64,000 nucleotides of DNA from Tetmemena sp. SeJ-2015 (Eukaryota > Ciliophora > Spirotrichea > Sporadotrichida > Oxytrichidae): contig JAJKFJ010021125.1 in NCBI GenBank assembly GCA_027382625.1, positions 1-64,000 of the forward strand. Reading direction: 5' to 3'. Position numbers and translations under genes: made by a program. The stretch's first letter is position 1. Each line of letters begins with the position of its first letter. Under the pieces are notes generated by a model. That model saw nothing but the letters and a program-made list of their open reading frames with translations, was not told where the DNA came from and searched no databases. Below, piece after piece: positions 33,844 through 45,784 of the stretch.

Positions 33844-36800
33844 TCACTTTGGCAACGTCAATAATAAAATAAAAGTGATTGGCTTAATAAGAATATCTTA
33901 AACTCCATAGGAATAAAGGTCTTTAATATTTTTGGAAGTTTATCCTCCCCCAGTGACCAAAAATATGGTTAAATTGGCATACTTTTCAGATTGATTAGCT
34001 CTCTGTTTAATCTGTCTTATAGCATCTAAACCACTAACTCCTGGCATTGAGTAATCTATAAAGAGATATTTGTAGAAAGGGCAAGAGCATATTCGTGGTT
34101 GGGCAAGTTTATCTAAACAAATTTATCCAGACAAAGCTTCATCAACTGAGAATCCCAAGTGCTCTATCATTGCTTTTAATACTACAATATTCATCTAAAT
34201 GTCATCACAAACCAGTACCTCACAGCAACCGCAACTTTTTTTCCTATTATCTGGCTGGCTTATAATAGATGGCAAGTTGCTACTTATTTATTTTATTTAA
34301 TCATATTTACTCAATATTATCCTAAAAATATATTAAAGATTATTGCAGGCTTATTATCGTTAAATAACTTGTAGTTTATAGCTATAATTATATTATAATT
34401 AAAATTATTGCAGAAATATTTTAGGAGAATTATTTTTTCTATTTAAATGAAAAATTATATAAATAAGTTGAACACAATTTCTTCTAGTTCTTATTTCTAA
34501 TATTATTCATTTCATTAATTTTAAAAGATTGATTAATGCAAAAGCTCTCCTCCTCCATCTGAAAAAGTAGTTTGCACAACCTATAACGGGAGCCCGTCAC
34601 AATTGTTTTGACCACTATGACACTTGCCAACCAAGCAGCACTCACACAGCCCCCTTGACCGACATAAAGCAAAAAGGTCCATAATCTCTCGACCACCATA
34701 AGCTCTTACCATCTGCAAGTCCAAGTGACCTCACCCAAGGTTAGTGAAAAATAGAGCAGTCGACAGTGCTGAGTTTCGCTAGGGTGGCTGAGTGAGTACT
34801 GCTTAGATGGCAGGATTAGTCATGGTAAAACAATTGGAACGAGCTCCCGTGCTTGATTGACTAAACTATTTTGTACAGATAAAGGAGGAGAGCCTCAGCT
34901 TTACTCATTCTTTTAATAAATTAACGAAATAAAAAAGTGTATATTAGAAAAAGGGAATAAAACTAATTGTATTTAACAATTATATCCTCTATATCTCAGA
35001 TATAATAGAAAATAAAAATTTTTAGCTGATGACCATCCTTTGCATAATTGAACAAAATCTAATTAATTTAATTTTACGAGCTAAAATATATTTTCACAGT
35101 CTAGAATATATAACTCACTCCTAATTATTTAAGACAATATTTGATTTTAAATGAAATTTTGCATTTGGAATATATGAATTTTGAATAGTAATATTTTACT
35201 GTCTGTCTCTGTTCTTTATCTAATTCTAGATTAAATTTGAGGTTAAACTTTGACTTCTTCTTGATGCTAAGTAATTAATAGAGGAGTTGGATATTGGTGG
35301 TTTGAATTATATTGAGAGTGACGGTCTTACTAGGTCCTTCGTCTTTAATGATAAACAGGAGCTAATGGGTGTGATTATAAATGATTAGTGTCTTGCTTGT
35401 CTTCCTCACTATCTTCATTATCGTTGTTTCTAGTGCCAATTGGCCCAATCACACCTTATCCAAATTAACTGAGACCACTTGTTGCATTAAGAGGGTTATT
35501 AACGCCAAATCCTATACCACTTAATACCACTCCTCCGCTCATTGCTCCTCCACCATATCCTCCAATTCCATAACCTGTACCACTCATTCCACTAAGACCT
35601 CCTAATTTAAGGCTTTAGTTTACGCCTCCACTCATAACTGAACGATGAGGTAGCCTAGCAACATTATTCATATCAAATGCATTGTCACTAGCGAAGATTG
35701 TTTGAAAGTTATCTGGGTAATATTACACCAACAAATTTATTCGATAATCAAATTATAAATTAAATTCAAATTCGTAATCACATATTTACTAGCTTAAGAA
35801 GCATGATTATGCCTCTCAAAACGAAAATAAAATTTAAAAAACATTTTAATGCAATATATTTGAAGGAACGCTAATAATGCATGATATAATTTATTTTTGG
35901 AAGTGGAATAAAATTATATCTGTCATTCCTTCATAATATAAGAGTTAAATAACTGACTTCAAGTAAACCGTTAATGTAGGTAATAGTGAAATTCCGTATT
36001 GACGGTAGCAAAAGTGGGAGCGCAGATCCAGGGTGAGATGAGCAGGTTCATACATGCCTTAAAAGAAGATTCTTCTCTGAATCTTTTATTAAAATCAAAT
36101 AAGTGTTTTGATAACATGGTTGCAGAAATAAGATCAAGTTAAAAGTCTTTATTAGTGAAAAGTCAGAAAGTATGATATATTAAGATGTCTGATTAATTAA
36201 TATTTAATATTTTTAATATAGTTGTTCGTTTAATATATTGATTAGACTTATAATTAATATACGAATGCCTGATTCGATTTCTCTATTAAAGATCTTCATT
36301 AACCAATGGGGTGGCTTAATTAATAAAAACTCAAATAATTTTACCACTAATCTTTAAATATTATAACCCCCAACGTTTTTTTTAAAGCAAGAAAACATTC
36401 TTCTCGAGCAGGCTGTTATCTATATTTTCATTTAGATTCTTATTTCTACAACCATCTAATTAAAACACTTATTTGATTTTAAAAGGATCTTCCTCCTTCT
36501 AAAGTCTTTGAGCGTCGCTAACGCTGAAATTTCATGTTTGCCCTTGTTAAAATTAATGAAAGATTACGTTGTACCTCAGGGTGAGTGAGCTATGCATGAA
36601 TTTATAAATTTTAGATTTTTAAATAGGAGATAAACCGCTTAGAGTTATTTTTCATATTATATAGAAATTCAAACTCTAAACTTGAAGGGCTTTCTCTTTA
36701 AAATCGCTTTAGACTTAAAATGAGGAAGTTTACTCTCGATAAAGGGAATAAATTTGATGTCTGAAATTTAGTTAAGAGGTAATGGAGTGGCTAGTAGTGA

Positions 36801-39800
36801 GCTCTGGAGGGTATCGATATCGCTGAACATTGTTTTTTTCCTTTTGAACTAGGTGTTTGAGATTCATCATTCGTGAGTGAAAGATTAAAGTTTTATTAAG
36901 TATGATTAACCACTCATAACAATAGATCACGAACTATTATTGCTAAGAATGAAATAAGTTTACATTAAGAATAGAATTAAGATAGTTATAATTATTAAAT
37001 TAGAAAGTAAAAATTAATGACCCGTGAAGTGGCACTAAAGTAGGCTTGGCTGGGGTAGGAATATCAGCCCGCAATTACTCAAGCCCCTACTACGTTTCGT
37101 TTATCACCCTGGAGGCGATCCTATTTAGTAATCCGAGGTAAGTAGTGTAGTGTATCTAATTGAAGGGTGCATGGATTATGTCGAACCCCAAAGCCATGCT
37201 TAAACTGTACTACGTCCCAAGCCGTAGCCTCTCGGCCAAGATTTGTGACCACCCATTGAAGGAGTTATAGGGCCTAACAAAGAGCAATGTTTGAAGTAGA
37301 AATCTTGAAGGGAACTCGGAGGGCTAGGTGCAAGAGTATGTTCCAGTAGTATTCGCAGACGCAGCCAATGAAACCTGACAACTTGGGTATGCACTACCCC
37401 TGTTACTTTATGGTGCGAGAACTGGCGGGGAAGTCAGAAGTCAAGTACAACAGGGGATCCTCTCTAGTCCCCCCCAAATGAGAGCGATGAGTCATTTCTA
37501 ATTAAACTGACGTCATGCACATGCTTATTCGGTGCAGTTACTCTTTTAATGATTGTATTTATGCTTGCCTTTCAGTGTTACTCTTATATTCCAAATTAAT
37601 TCATTAAGATTTTAATTGATTTTATTAAAAGAGGAGTTATTTAATATATTTTTAATACTATCCACCAAATGAAACTATGAAATTTTAAAAATGTGCTTAT
37701 TTATGAGTTGAAGTGATTATAATAAAATGATAATCTATAATTACGAGCTATAGACATCAAAGTATTAGAAATATTTATGTAAAAAATAAAATGATTAGGT
37801 TGATTTTAGGGATGATGAGTCTTAATCTTGATCTAGTTTGTATGGTTATTATATTGACGATATAATTTGTTATTTTTGCTTGCAATGCTTTATAATGCTA
37901 TGTTATCCATGCTTCTCTGACCTCCCTAGTAAAATTCTAAAAAAATCCCAAAAAAATTAATCTTCAAAATTTAAATTTAAAAAAATTTTAAATATTTTAA
38001 ATTTTTATAAAAAAAAGAAATTAAATTCAAAGATAAGAATATAAAATTTTTTTTTTTTAAATTTTTTTTAAAATAATTTTAAAATTTATATAAAATAATT
38101 AAAATTTTTTAGATTCTAAAGAAAAAAAAAATAAGAAAATTTAGTTTTATAATTAAATTTAAAAATTGATCCAATTATCTTTTTTTAACAATGTAAATTT
38201 ATAAATTAAATTGTTGTCTTCATATGGAATTTGCTGTGTGTCCTTCTTTTCAGACTGAGTCTTTATTGATCTTATTGGAGAACGAAAAGCAAAGAATTAT
38301 TATTCTCATCTAGCTCTCTTTTTAAGAATTATGAAGAGTCCAGAAACATCCTTGCACTGAGATCATTTTTAAATTCATTGATACAATCTGAATCTTATTC
38401 TATCATACAAAAGAATTTTGACTTATATAATTTATAAATTATTTAAAGTGGTTAAAGTTTTAGACTTTGATTTTGCTCTTAACGTCTTTAAGCTGAATTT
38501 GAGGAATTAAAGTTTGAATTTGTATTAGTTTTGTTATATTCTGAGGGGTCATCAGCTGGAACTTTAAGCAAGTTTTCTTCATTGACAACAATCAATTTGT
38601 GATTACTCTTTAACTTATTGCGCTTCTTGGGATCAAACTTTATTTATTTGGATAATAAATGATTAAAACTCTAATTTAATGATTTCAGACTTGAAATTTT
38701 CGTAATTACTTTTGCTTGCCACGTATATCTCAAAGCAAGATCCCTTCCCTTCCTCTGATTTTACTATTATATCTCCGCCCATACTCAGAACTAACTACTT
38801 AGATATGAAAAGCCCAAGGCCTGTCCCTACTTTATTATAGGTCAAATACGAATTGTTGATTGGCGACTGCTATATCTTAAAAATAAATAATTTTTAATGT
38901 TTTTTAGTGTGAGCGCCAGTCCTTGACTGTTTTAAATTTAAATTTTAAAAAACTAACTAAAAGAGAGTTTTGAATCCCCTTTTTTTTATTTAAAAATTTT
39001 TTATTACTTCTGCAGGGGGGAAGGAAATAATTTAAAACCAAAAACAAAAAAATCTTTCAATTTTGAAAACCCCGCTAGTGTAAAAAGAAAACCCCCACCC
39101 CCTGAAAAAAAAATCCCCCTTCCCAAAAAAGAAGAAAAAAACGAAACTGAAAAAGTTGCGATGATTTCTATCACAAGTATGAACAAGACATCAAAAAAAA
39201 AGGAAAAAAATTAAACAATCAAAAGGAGTTAAACAAACTAAATAGCAATTTTCCATTGTTATTTAAATTAATTTTAAAAAACAGCAAGGCTGGGCCTAAT
39301 AAAAAACATTAAAAATTAATTTTATGTTGATTTTTGTTTTCCTTTTTTTTAAACCCTTTGTTAAACAAATTTTCCAACCCTTGCTGAGAATATAACAAAT
39401 AAATAAAGACATTCCAACTCCTGTATCAGTTACCGATATCTTCAGAAGAGGCACAAAATTAGACTCATTATTATTTTCAAGAATAGAATCTAACCCCTTC
39501 TCTAGATCCTCCTTATCATCACACTAATCCCTTTCTTAGTTTCCTTCTTCATCTAATTCAATTAAATAAAAACTAAGGCTTAAAAACAACTTATTCACTT
39601 TATTCATCGTCTTTTTCTTGTATTTTAATTTGTGAAGGTTATCCATGTTTATCTTCGAGTTACTTATTTAGAGCTGACTAAAGTTAATTGGTTTATTTAT
39701 CGACTTTGAGATAGTAGTATTCTGCTTTGACTTCTACGAATCCTTAATGTGATTGGAGATTGGATTTAGTTTGATGGGATATTGAGTCTATTTTCATTGA

Positions 39801-42054
39801 ATCCATAAATTGAGGAACATTTATAAATGTATAGATGTATTTTTGTCTATTGTTTTAATGAGAAGTATTCTCCTTTTGTTTGCCTATAGCTAAGCAGATT
39901 AATAGTGTCTTCAATCATTTTATGGGAGAGAATTTCTCAAAGTAGAGCATCATGACAGCTTCTTCTTTCAAATTTTTCTAAACCATTTTAATTGCTATTA
40001 ATTTTAACAATTTAGTTACAAGTCTAAAATTGTCATTATTCTAACATGAAGCAGTTTGAGCAGTTTTGCTACTTTTGCAGTGTTCAAAATTTAAGGACTG
40101 GAAGCCACATGGGAGCGCATAAGCTCCAGCATTCCCAGAATTCCATTCAGAGGATTTCTAAGTTCATGGGAAGCAGTAGCCATTAACACACTTTTCTAGA
40201 ATGAAAGCTTCCTTTCATCTTCTAAGAGCTGCAGATTCATTAAAAATACTATAAATTATTAGATGAGAGACATCTTTAATGGTAATAAGAAGTCTCTCCT
40301 ATCCATTTATTGAAATCTTCTTCTTAATTATGAAATTATAAAGCACTTTAATTAAATTAAATAGATTGAAAAGTTGCTTCTCTATGACATCTGAAAGACC
40401 GCTTCCTTTTCTTTTGGGTATTGAATTATGGCTGCTGCCGCTAATTTTTTCCTTAGCATTTAAACTACTCTCTGCTTTAGGCAATGTTTCCATCCTAATT
40501 TCATTAATTTACTGGTTAAAAATTAAGACTAAGATAAAAAGATTGCAATTTGTAATTAATAATTACTATTAGAAACAAAAGGCGGCCTCCTGAATCTGAT
40601 AATGAATAGCGCCAGCAGGAAAAATAAATACATACCTTGAGGTCAGTCAATTATCATCTCTGCTACTCTGAAGTATCTTGAACTGGGTCAGGCTCGCACC
40701 AGCTGTCCTCATCAAGGTAAGGTTGGGATATCGACACTCCCTATGAGGTAGAGGTGGCCTCCACCTCTTCATGAATCTACCTTCCCGAAGGTGTAGTCTA
40801 CCTTCTCTTGACGTCACAAGGAGTGACCTGTACCAAGGAGCAACTGTTGAATGGGCTCTCTGACTTTTATGCCGCTGAGGTCTATCTCTCAAAGCACTCC
40901 CATCAGTGATATTATTGCTGCGCATGAGCTCCTCAAGGTAATAGTGATTTTGTTAAAATTAATTAAACGGTTGCCCTCAGAATTCTATTCTATGTTTTAG
41001 TTATCTTTATTATTAAGATGCTAATATGAGTTTTCTTTTTATAAACTAGCGTTTACTTCATAGAAATAATTTTTGCCTTTGTTATAAAACATATTCTCAT
41101 CAAATTTTCTCTCTTTTTCAATTTAATTCGGTCTCAATATCAAATATAATACACTATAATTTAAATTGCAATGGATAATTAAATATATAGAAATTTGAAC
41201 TCTTTTATCGTAATTAAATAATAACCTTCGAATTGTATTTAAAAAAAATTTAGTTTCCCTAGAAAATTATAAGAATATAAAGTCATGATAATTTTGAGCT
41301 GAATTGAATGTAAAATATGTATTCAAACCGTTTTTAAAAAAAGATTCAACATAAATCACTCCTTTCCATTTGAATATAATTTATGATTTAATTCTATTTC
41401 CCAATAAATTCCGTTCTATAGTATTTTTTTTAATTACAATTACTTGGGAGTCTTAGTAGGAAAGGAATCTGCAGTTTATCTGAGCCAGACCTTTCTAATT
41501 TCATCCATGAGGGAGATCTTCTTTGTTTATTAATTCTCATTAATTGTGATAAAATTTTACTCAAACTGTACATGATATGAAAGTCTGTCCATTGTTTGGT
41601 GTTTTTGAAAGCTTCCCTATTTGCTGATATGCTCTTCTCCTTTTCCATCATAATATATATATAAATATTGATCAGGACTGATTATATCATTTTAGTTTTG
41701 GGTTTGACTAGCTCTGGTAGTTGCAGGGAGTGAAATGTGCCTAGTGATTTTCTTGAGTTATTTTTGAATGTACTAAACCTCTTGCTCTTGGGTGGTGAAC
41801 TTGTCAATACCTGGGACTATTTGCTTGAGTTGTTCGTTGAAATATATGATCTTAGAATCTTCGTAAATAATTAAATTAAATATGTATATAATGACAGCCT
41901 CAGGCACAACTTTCAGATACTCTTAAAATGAACTGAGGGTTTAGGAGTTGAAAAACTGCTGAGCGTACTGCATTATTTTGAGCTTATGGTTTCGATAAAT
42001 TATATACCAATTGAAGAATAGCTACAGCAAGATGTGCATCAAGTTATAGTACAT
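33844..42054 (-). CDS. Hybrid histidine kinase (PAS-HisKA-HATPase-receiver), at least 9 MDSs
   Basis: Signal-transduction kinase of two-component type. From ATG 42054: a hydrophobic N-terminus (LMHILLQLFFNWYIIY), then a PAS-like piece (EYLKVVPEAVIIYEDSKIIY), a Gln-rich linker, and LLITIKDVSHLM. Next come the H box ASHELRNPLNGILGMLELM (phospho-His, near 40150), the G1 box KISVTDTGVGM (near 39430), and the G2 box VGTGLGLFISKQLVLSMGG (near 38800). The receiver has VLVCDD, phospho-Asp in LFIDYSMPG (near 34080) and Lys in ILIKPI (near 33890). IESs with pointers: ATTAT 41867/41888, AGAAG 40320/40377, TAAT 40239/40258, TTA 39554/39567, a 10-bp repeat 38881/39397 (516 bp), AAACT 38635/38666, AAGTT 34274/38510 (4,236 bp). 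Another large gap (~40550-41400) is unresolved, as are the true start and the last codons. Confidence 0.85.
34513..34930. repeat. Diverged foldback element inside the large IES
   Basis: Outer arms 34513-34612 and 34832-34930 pair imperfectly (AGCTCTCCTCCTCCATCTG against the complement of AGATAAAGGAGGAGAGCCT). Inner arms near 34620-34660 and 34775-34825 also pair (CCAAGCAGCACTCACACAGC against GGCTGAGTGAGTACTGCTT). Confidence 0.65.
35180..35844 (-). CDS. Gly-rich/Gln-rich protein nested in a kinase IES
   Basis: From ATG 35844, or a nearby unrecognised start, the frame reads ERHNHASQASKYVITN. A 35-bp IES with a 6-bp pointer (AATTTG; CAAATT at 35732-35737 and 35767-35772) joins to LLVQYYPDNFQTIFASDNAF. 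Then comes a glycine-rich run (LGGLSGMSGTGYGIGGYGGG, near 35560-35620), an acidic patch (NNDNEDSEEDKQ), and a Gln/His/Arg-rich tail. The frame stays open into AT-rich DNA, so the C-terminus (near 35180) is approximate. It lies wholly inside the 4.2 kb IES of the histidine kinase. Low-complexity Gly repeats resemble RNA-binding or structural proteins, but no domain is identifiable. Confidence 0.7.
36060..36545. repeat. Diverged foldback element
   Basis: AAAATCAAATAAGTGTTTTG and GTTGCAGAAATAAGA (36091-36135) pair with the complement of TTATTTCTACAACCATCTAA and AAAACACTTATTTGATTTTA (36441-36483). Outer sequences pair only weakly. Located inside the 4.2 kb IES. Confidence 0.6.
36980..37490 (+). 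repeat. GC-richer repeat related to 9830-10110
   Basis: ATTAAATTAGAAAGTAAAAA at 36993 followed by TGGCACTAAAGTAGGCTTGG matches 9833-9890. GAGGTAAGTAGTGTAG at 37135 also occurs in the arm of the hairpin at 14386-15053 (near 14833). No stable frame. Confidence 0.4.
38891..39406. other. 516-bp IES in the kinase ATPase domain
   Basis: Flanked by the 10-bp direct repeat AAATAAATAA (38881-38890 and 39397-39406). Lies between the G1 box (GVGMSLFI) and FKIQQSPINNSY, and removal keeps the frame. The interior is dominated by A, C and G homopolymer runs (for example 39010-39130). Confidence 0.8.
40600..40930. other. GC-richer segment within a kinase gene gap
   Basis: Balanced composition, with a small palindrome GAGGTGGCCTCCACCTC near 40748. 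A minus frame of 92 codons (40925-40647) has no reassigned codons and no recognised domain. Direct CTCAAGGTAA / ATCAAGGTAA repeats. Probably non-coding eliminated DNA. Confidence 0.35.
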
Positions 42055-42132
42055 CAAACTAATTCAAATTTTTACATATTAAGAAATTAATAAATTGTTA
42101 TCTCTTTACTAATATGGCTGGCTGATTTCAAC

Positions 42133-43190
42133 TTATGGATAGCGGAAAACTCAAGGTAATCGCAAGATTTTATGGTGATGCCTAAAGAACAAGTGGGCAA
42201 GAAGATCAAGGAGCATGTTAACTTCCTATAAGCGCAAGACTTGGTCCTCTACCAGAAGTAAAGAGCGAGATCTCTCTTTCCTAACTACTTGAAATTAAGA
42301 CTTGGCATCCGAGGTTCCGAGCTACTTATAACACACTTACTCAGTCAGGGAGATTTTTAACGGCAGGGGTTTCCTGTCCCTTGCCCTGTGTTGCGAGTGA
42401 TAACACCCTAATCCTCTTGCGGCTATAGAAAGTGATCCAAGCACTGGTAACAGTAAATTGGCCAGAGACAACTGGGTAAGATCTGCAACTCCTTAAGGAG
42501 TAAGCCCTTATCTAATAGGCAATTAGTCATATTTAATTACCCCAACATTATAATAGACTTATCAATTATCTCGCTAATTAATTTATAAGGCCACATAAGT
42601 AAAGAGATAACAATAATAATGGGTTTAATAATATTATCACTTAGTCACGGAACTGATTATTTTATTTATACCCTAAATTCTCATTCTCATTCTTAAGAAA
42701 TTAAATACTGAATCAAGGAGCAATCAGAGAGGATAAAATAAGCACGTGCGCAAGCTGGTATAACTACATCTGGGAACACAATCCATGAATTCAACTGTGT
42801 TTATATACGACATCTTTATTAGAACGGAGAAATCCGGAGGACTAAATTATACTAGCACCTCGCAAGCAACCTCTGTTATCTCCTGACTCAGATTCGACAA
42901 CAATAAGCTCATAAACCTCACTTGCTGCTTGGTTAGTCAAAGAAATAAAAAATAGACTAGGCCTCCTTTCTAGTTAAGGACACTCTACGGTATTAAGTAG
43001 TCTAGCCTCTTATATAACTTAAGCAGGAGACTACAAATCAGTACCTCTGATTAATCTAGATAAGTTTAATATCGATAAATACTCTTTAAGAGCCTAATGA
43101 TCCAAAGAGAGGGGATCATTAATTTAAGGCTTGGGGATTCCAACTTGGAGAGCAGCGCTCTTCTCGCATTGTTTCATGGATAATGATAAC
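42133..43190 (+). other. Long TGA-poor region, possibly a decayed gene
   Basis: Two consecutive open stretches in the ciliate code: 42133-42650 (starting MDSGKLKVIARFYGDAQRTS, later PLPCVASDNTLILLRL) and 42700-43190 (including KLVQLHLGTQSMNSTVF, LYNLSRRLQISTSDQSRQ and NLRLGDSNLESSALLALF), with one TGA in the latter. Composition is less AT-rich than the flanks. A 60-bp part resembles 8690-8785. No family recognised. Confidence 0.4.
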
Positions 43191-43349
43191 CCACGATCCT
43201 TAAATATTCTACACTAATACGACTGATAACTAAATTAGGACTCTTAACGCAACACAAAAGAGGTTGAGTAATGGACTATCAATTTCACAACACCAGCCAA
43301 GTTAACTTTTATTTCACTTCGCTGGTCCTATATTTAAACTTTTTAATTA

Positions 43350-44700
43350 TAATCAAACTAATAATTTAAATAAGAAAATATAAATTTCGTAATCAGCTTT
43401 TGACCTATAAATATATTACAAACAAAGAACAAACCTTAAACTGGATAAAATACTGTCGCGAAAACTATTAAATCTGTAGCTAAAGTATATTTTATTTTAA
43501 GAAATGTTTATTTATAATTTATGGTTAAATAAAATTATATTAAAATTTGTTGCTGGATTATAATTCAACTTAAACAGTGTAATATTTTTTTATTGAATTA
43601 GGAGTAAATTTTAATGCATTGGATTTGATTATGTTTTATAAAAATAAAAAAAAGAAATCTTTCACTGTAATAATAATTTAAATGAATTTGAGCTAGCATG
43701 CTGAAAACTGCGAGATACCATCCTGTGGCAAGTACATTAGCAAACATATGTCTGACAATCATTTAAATTAAAATCACATAAGTAGCGAGCCTAAACTTGA
43801 TGAAGAGTGTTTTTAATTTACGAAGCATATGATATAGTGTCCACTTAGTCAACATCTTTAAATCAATAATTATAAAATAATTGAATAACTTGGTACTGCA
43901 TCTAACCATACTCGTTAACTAAAGTTATGTAGATGAAAGTAAAAACGAATATGTAAATTATAGGAGAATAATTTGCCACCCATCTAAATCTTCCTGAAAA
44001 CTTGTAAAAGAAAAGTGCTATCTAACTATTTATCTTTTATAAATCAGCAGACACACAATGAAAATTACTAGCAAGATGAATAAAATAATTCATTTTATAT
44101 ATGACTGAGTAAATATCCTACACTCAATAATTTATAAATAAAATATAGATATAGTTTAAAGTGAGAAACTATAGTTTATTGTGTTATCTATAATAAAGTT
44201 AAAAAATTTAGTAAAATGAATTTAAAAATGAGGTATACCAACCCACTTGTAGCTTTATAAATTCAAGAGATAAAGTTATTGTAATGGAAGTCTTCATCAG
44301 TACTTACAAAAAAAGTCAAAAATTAAATAGCTTGTGAATATTAAAACGAATAAAATATTCATGAACTGCAAGTCACTCAATAGAATAGCATACAGATCAA
44401 ATATTATATTTTTACTTTATATTAAAGAGAATAATTTTAGTTTCAGCTGAAAACTTATTGAGAAAATCAGCATAAAATAATTTTGATGAATAATGAGTTT
44501 CATATGTTAGCCTTATGTAGAGTAAGCTTTAAAATTAATTTTTTAGCATATTAGATTATATTTAATTAATGAGTGTATAAAGTTTTTCTCCTTCTTCAGT
44601 AGACCTTCATCTTTTGTGATTAAATTTTATTTGCAAGATAGAATTTAAGTAGCTTAAAAACACAAGTAAGTTAATAAAACTGGCCAAAAATAAATAGTTT
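43350..44700. other. AT-rich DNA without a recognised gene
   Basis: I see no coding piece, hairpin or family repeat here. Confidence 0.5.
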
Positions 44701-44716
44701 GAAATCGATATTAAAT

Positions 44717-45132
44717 TCATTAAGTATTAATAAAAACAGATCGGCTTCGTAATTATCTTGTAGTTTCTTCTCTCTAAATTGAAATAAAATAAGTGAATTT
44801 CAAAGTCCATGGGTTGACTATCTGGATATAAATATAATAGATTTGCTTTAAAGATCTCCAATCGAAATTAAATCGTTAAGCATGATGAAGAGATTGATTA
44901 ATGTTTGTTCTCTATGCTGCAATAATAGACTTTTTAATGTTTGTGATGGGTTATGGTGGTATTTGGGTCTGTTCCTATTAAACTCTTTTCTTTTTGTCAT
45001 TTTATGAGATTGGTAATTGTTTAGAGAGAGGGTCTTCGCTAATTGCTCTATTTATTTTATCCATAGTACGTACTCTATTCATATTCTTATGAGTTTAAAT
45101 TATGTCTTCTTGAAATGGATATCCAACTTATC
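44717..45132 (-). CDS. Hypothetical Gln-rich protein, probably 2 MDSs
   Basis: Minus frame opening upstream of ATG 45082 (GYPFQEDIIQTHKN precedes MNRVRTMDKINRAISEDPL). It continues SKQLPISQNDKKKRVQQEQ, then IAAQRTNINQSLHHAQRF and FDWRSLKQI. An AT-rich stretch follows, then REETTRQLRSRSVFINTQ before TGA at 44717-44719. The AT-rich part (about 44800-44850) may be an IES but no unique pointer was found. Basic and Gln-rich, no membrane segment. Family unknown; the real start may be upstream of 45082. Confidence 0.55.
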
Positions 45133-45229
45133 ATTTATAACAAAAATAATTAAAGAATTTAGTGAATAAAATATTTAGTATAGAACTAATTTTAAAAACT
45201 AAAAAATATTTCCAGATTGAGCAATAATT

Positions 45230-45508
45230 ATTGTGTCACTTGGAATCTTTAAAACTCGAACTATCGAGGAAAAAAATTTCAAACTTAAATCCTAATTGTA
45301 GCTCCTTTGAAATAATTTACAGATGTTCTGTATGCTACAGCAGTCCTCTCCAAGGATAGGTTGTTGCGCTGCCACTAACTTTGTAACGGGGAGGATGCCT
45401 CTATTTCTGTTCAAACCTTCCCTGTTCTTACCCAGTGTGTTTAGGAGCTGCCAACTGTAAAGAGGAACTGAGGAGGACTGGCTTCTCTGCCTTTTTGAAC
45501 GTCATAAT
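45230..45508 (-). CDS. Hypothetical MDS, basic protein
   Basis: Frame from ATG near 45499 (MTFKKAEKPVLLSSSLQLAA) through HTGQEQGRFEQKQRHPPRYK and GSATTYPWRGLLQHTEHLQ to TGA near 45235. Balanced composition between AT-rich flanks. Possibly the second part of the gene whose start lies at 45784, but no in-frame pointer joins them. Confidence 0.45.
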
Positions 45509-45622
45509 TCATTCATCGAAAACTCTACTGACACCAACACTATCAATAATTTAGTATTTAATTATGAATTTATAATTTATAATGTTGTGATATATAATTA
45601 TAACAGAGTGAGCAAGAGGTCA

Positions 45623-45784
45623 TTGAGTAAGTCTACTAGCGTTTAAAACTAAATCTGCCGCATCTGAATCATTTAAATGGCTGTTCTCAGAAGGAATCAA
45701 GCGTAATGGGAAGTTTCTGGTATCATAGCTGTAATCTCTTGCTTCCCTTTGAGAGCTTTCATCCAAATTATTGTTCATACTTAA
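45623..45784 (-). CDS. Hypothetical gene start (MDS)
   Basis: ATG 45784 opens MNNNLDESSQREARDYSYDT followed by RNFPLRLIPSENSHLNDSDA and LNASRLTQ, then TGA near 45625. About 53 residues with protein-like composition. Downstream sequence to 45510 is AT-rich and probably an IES. Confidence 0.45.

Larger units (their letters stand above)
34279..38514. other. 4.2 kb IES containing another gene
   Basis: Flanked by AAGTT at 34274-34278 and 38510-38514 (AACTT on the coding strand). Joining the copies keeps phase and links the kinase linker TNSN to LPSIISQPDNRKKSCGCC just before the receiver. Inside are a Gly-rich gene, two diverged foldbacks and a GC-richer repeat. Confidence 0.75.

Noticed and set aside
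40366..40572. Hydrophobic plus frame
   Set aside because: Complement of the kinase segment METLPKAESSLN on the minus strand.
40647..40925. 92-codon minus frame rich in Arg
   Set aside because: No reassigned codons, no domain, small palindromes inside; likely chance in a GC-richer segment of eliminated DNA.
45510..45625. Joining 45784-45623 to 45508-45230 as one gene
   Set aside because: Shared words (AGTAGA, AATGA) exist but joining at them leaves a TGA in frame.
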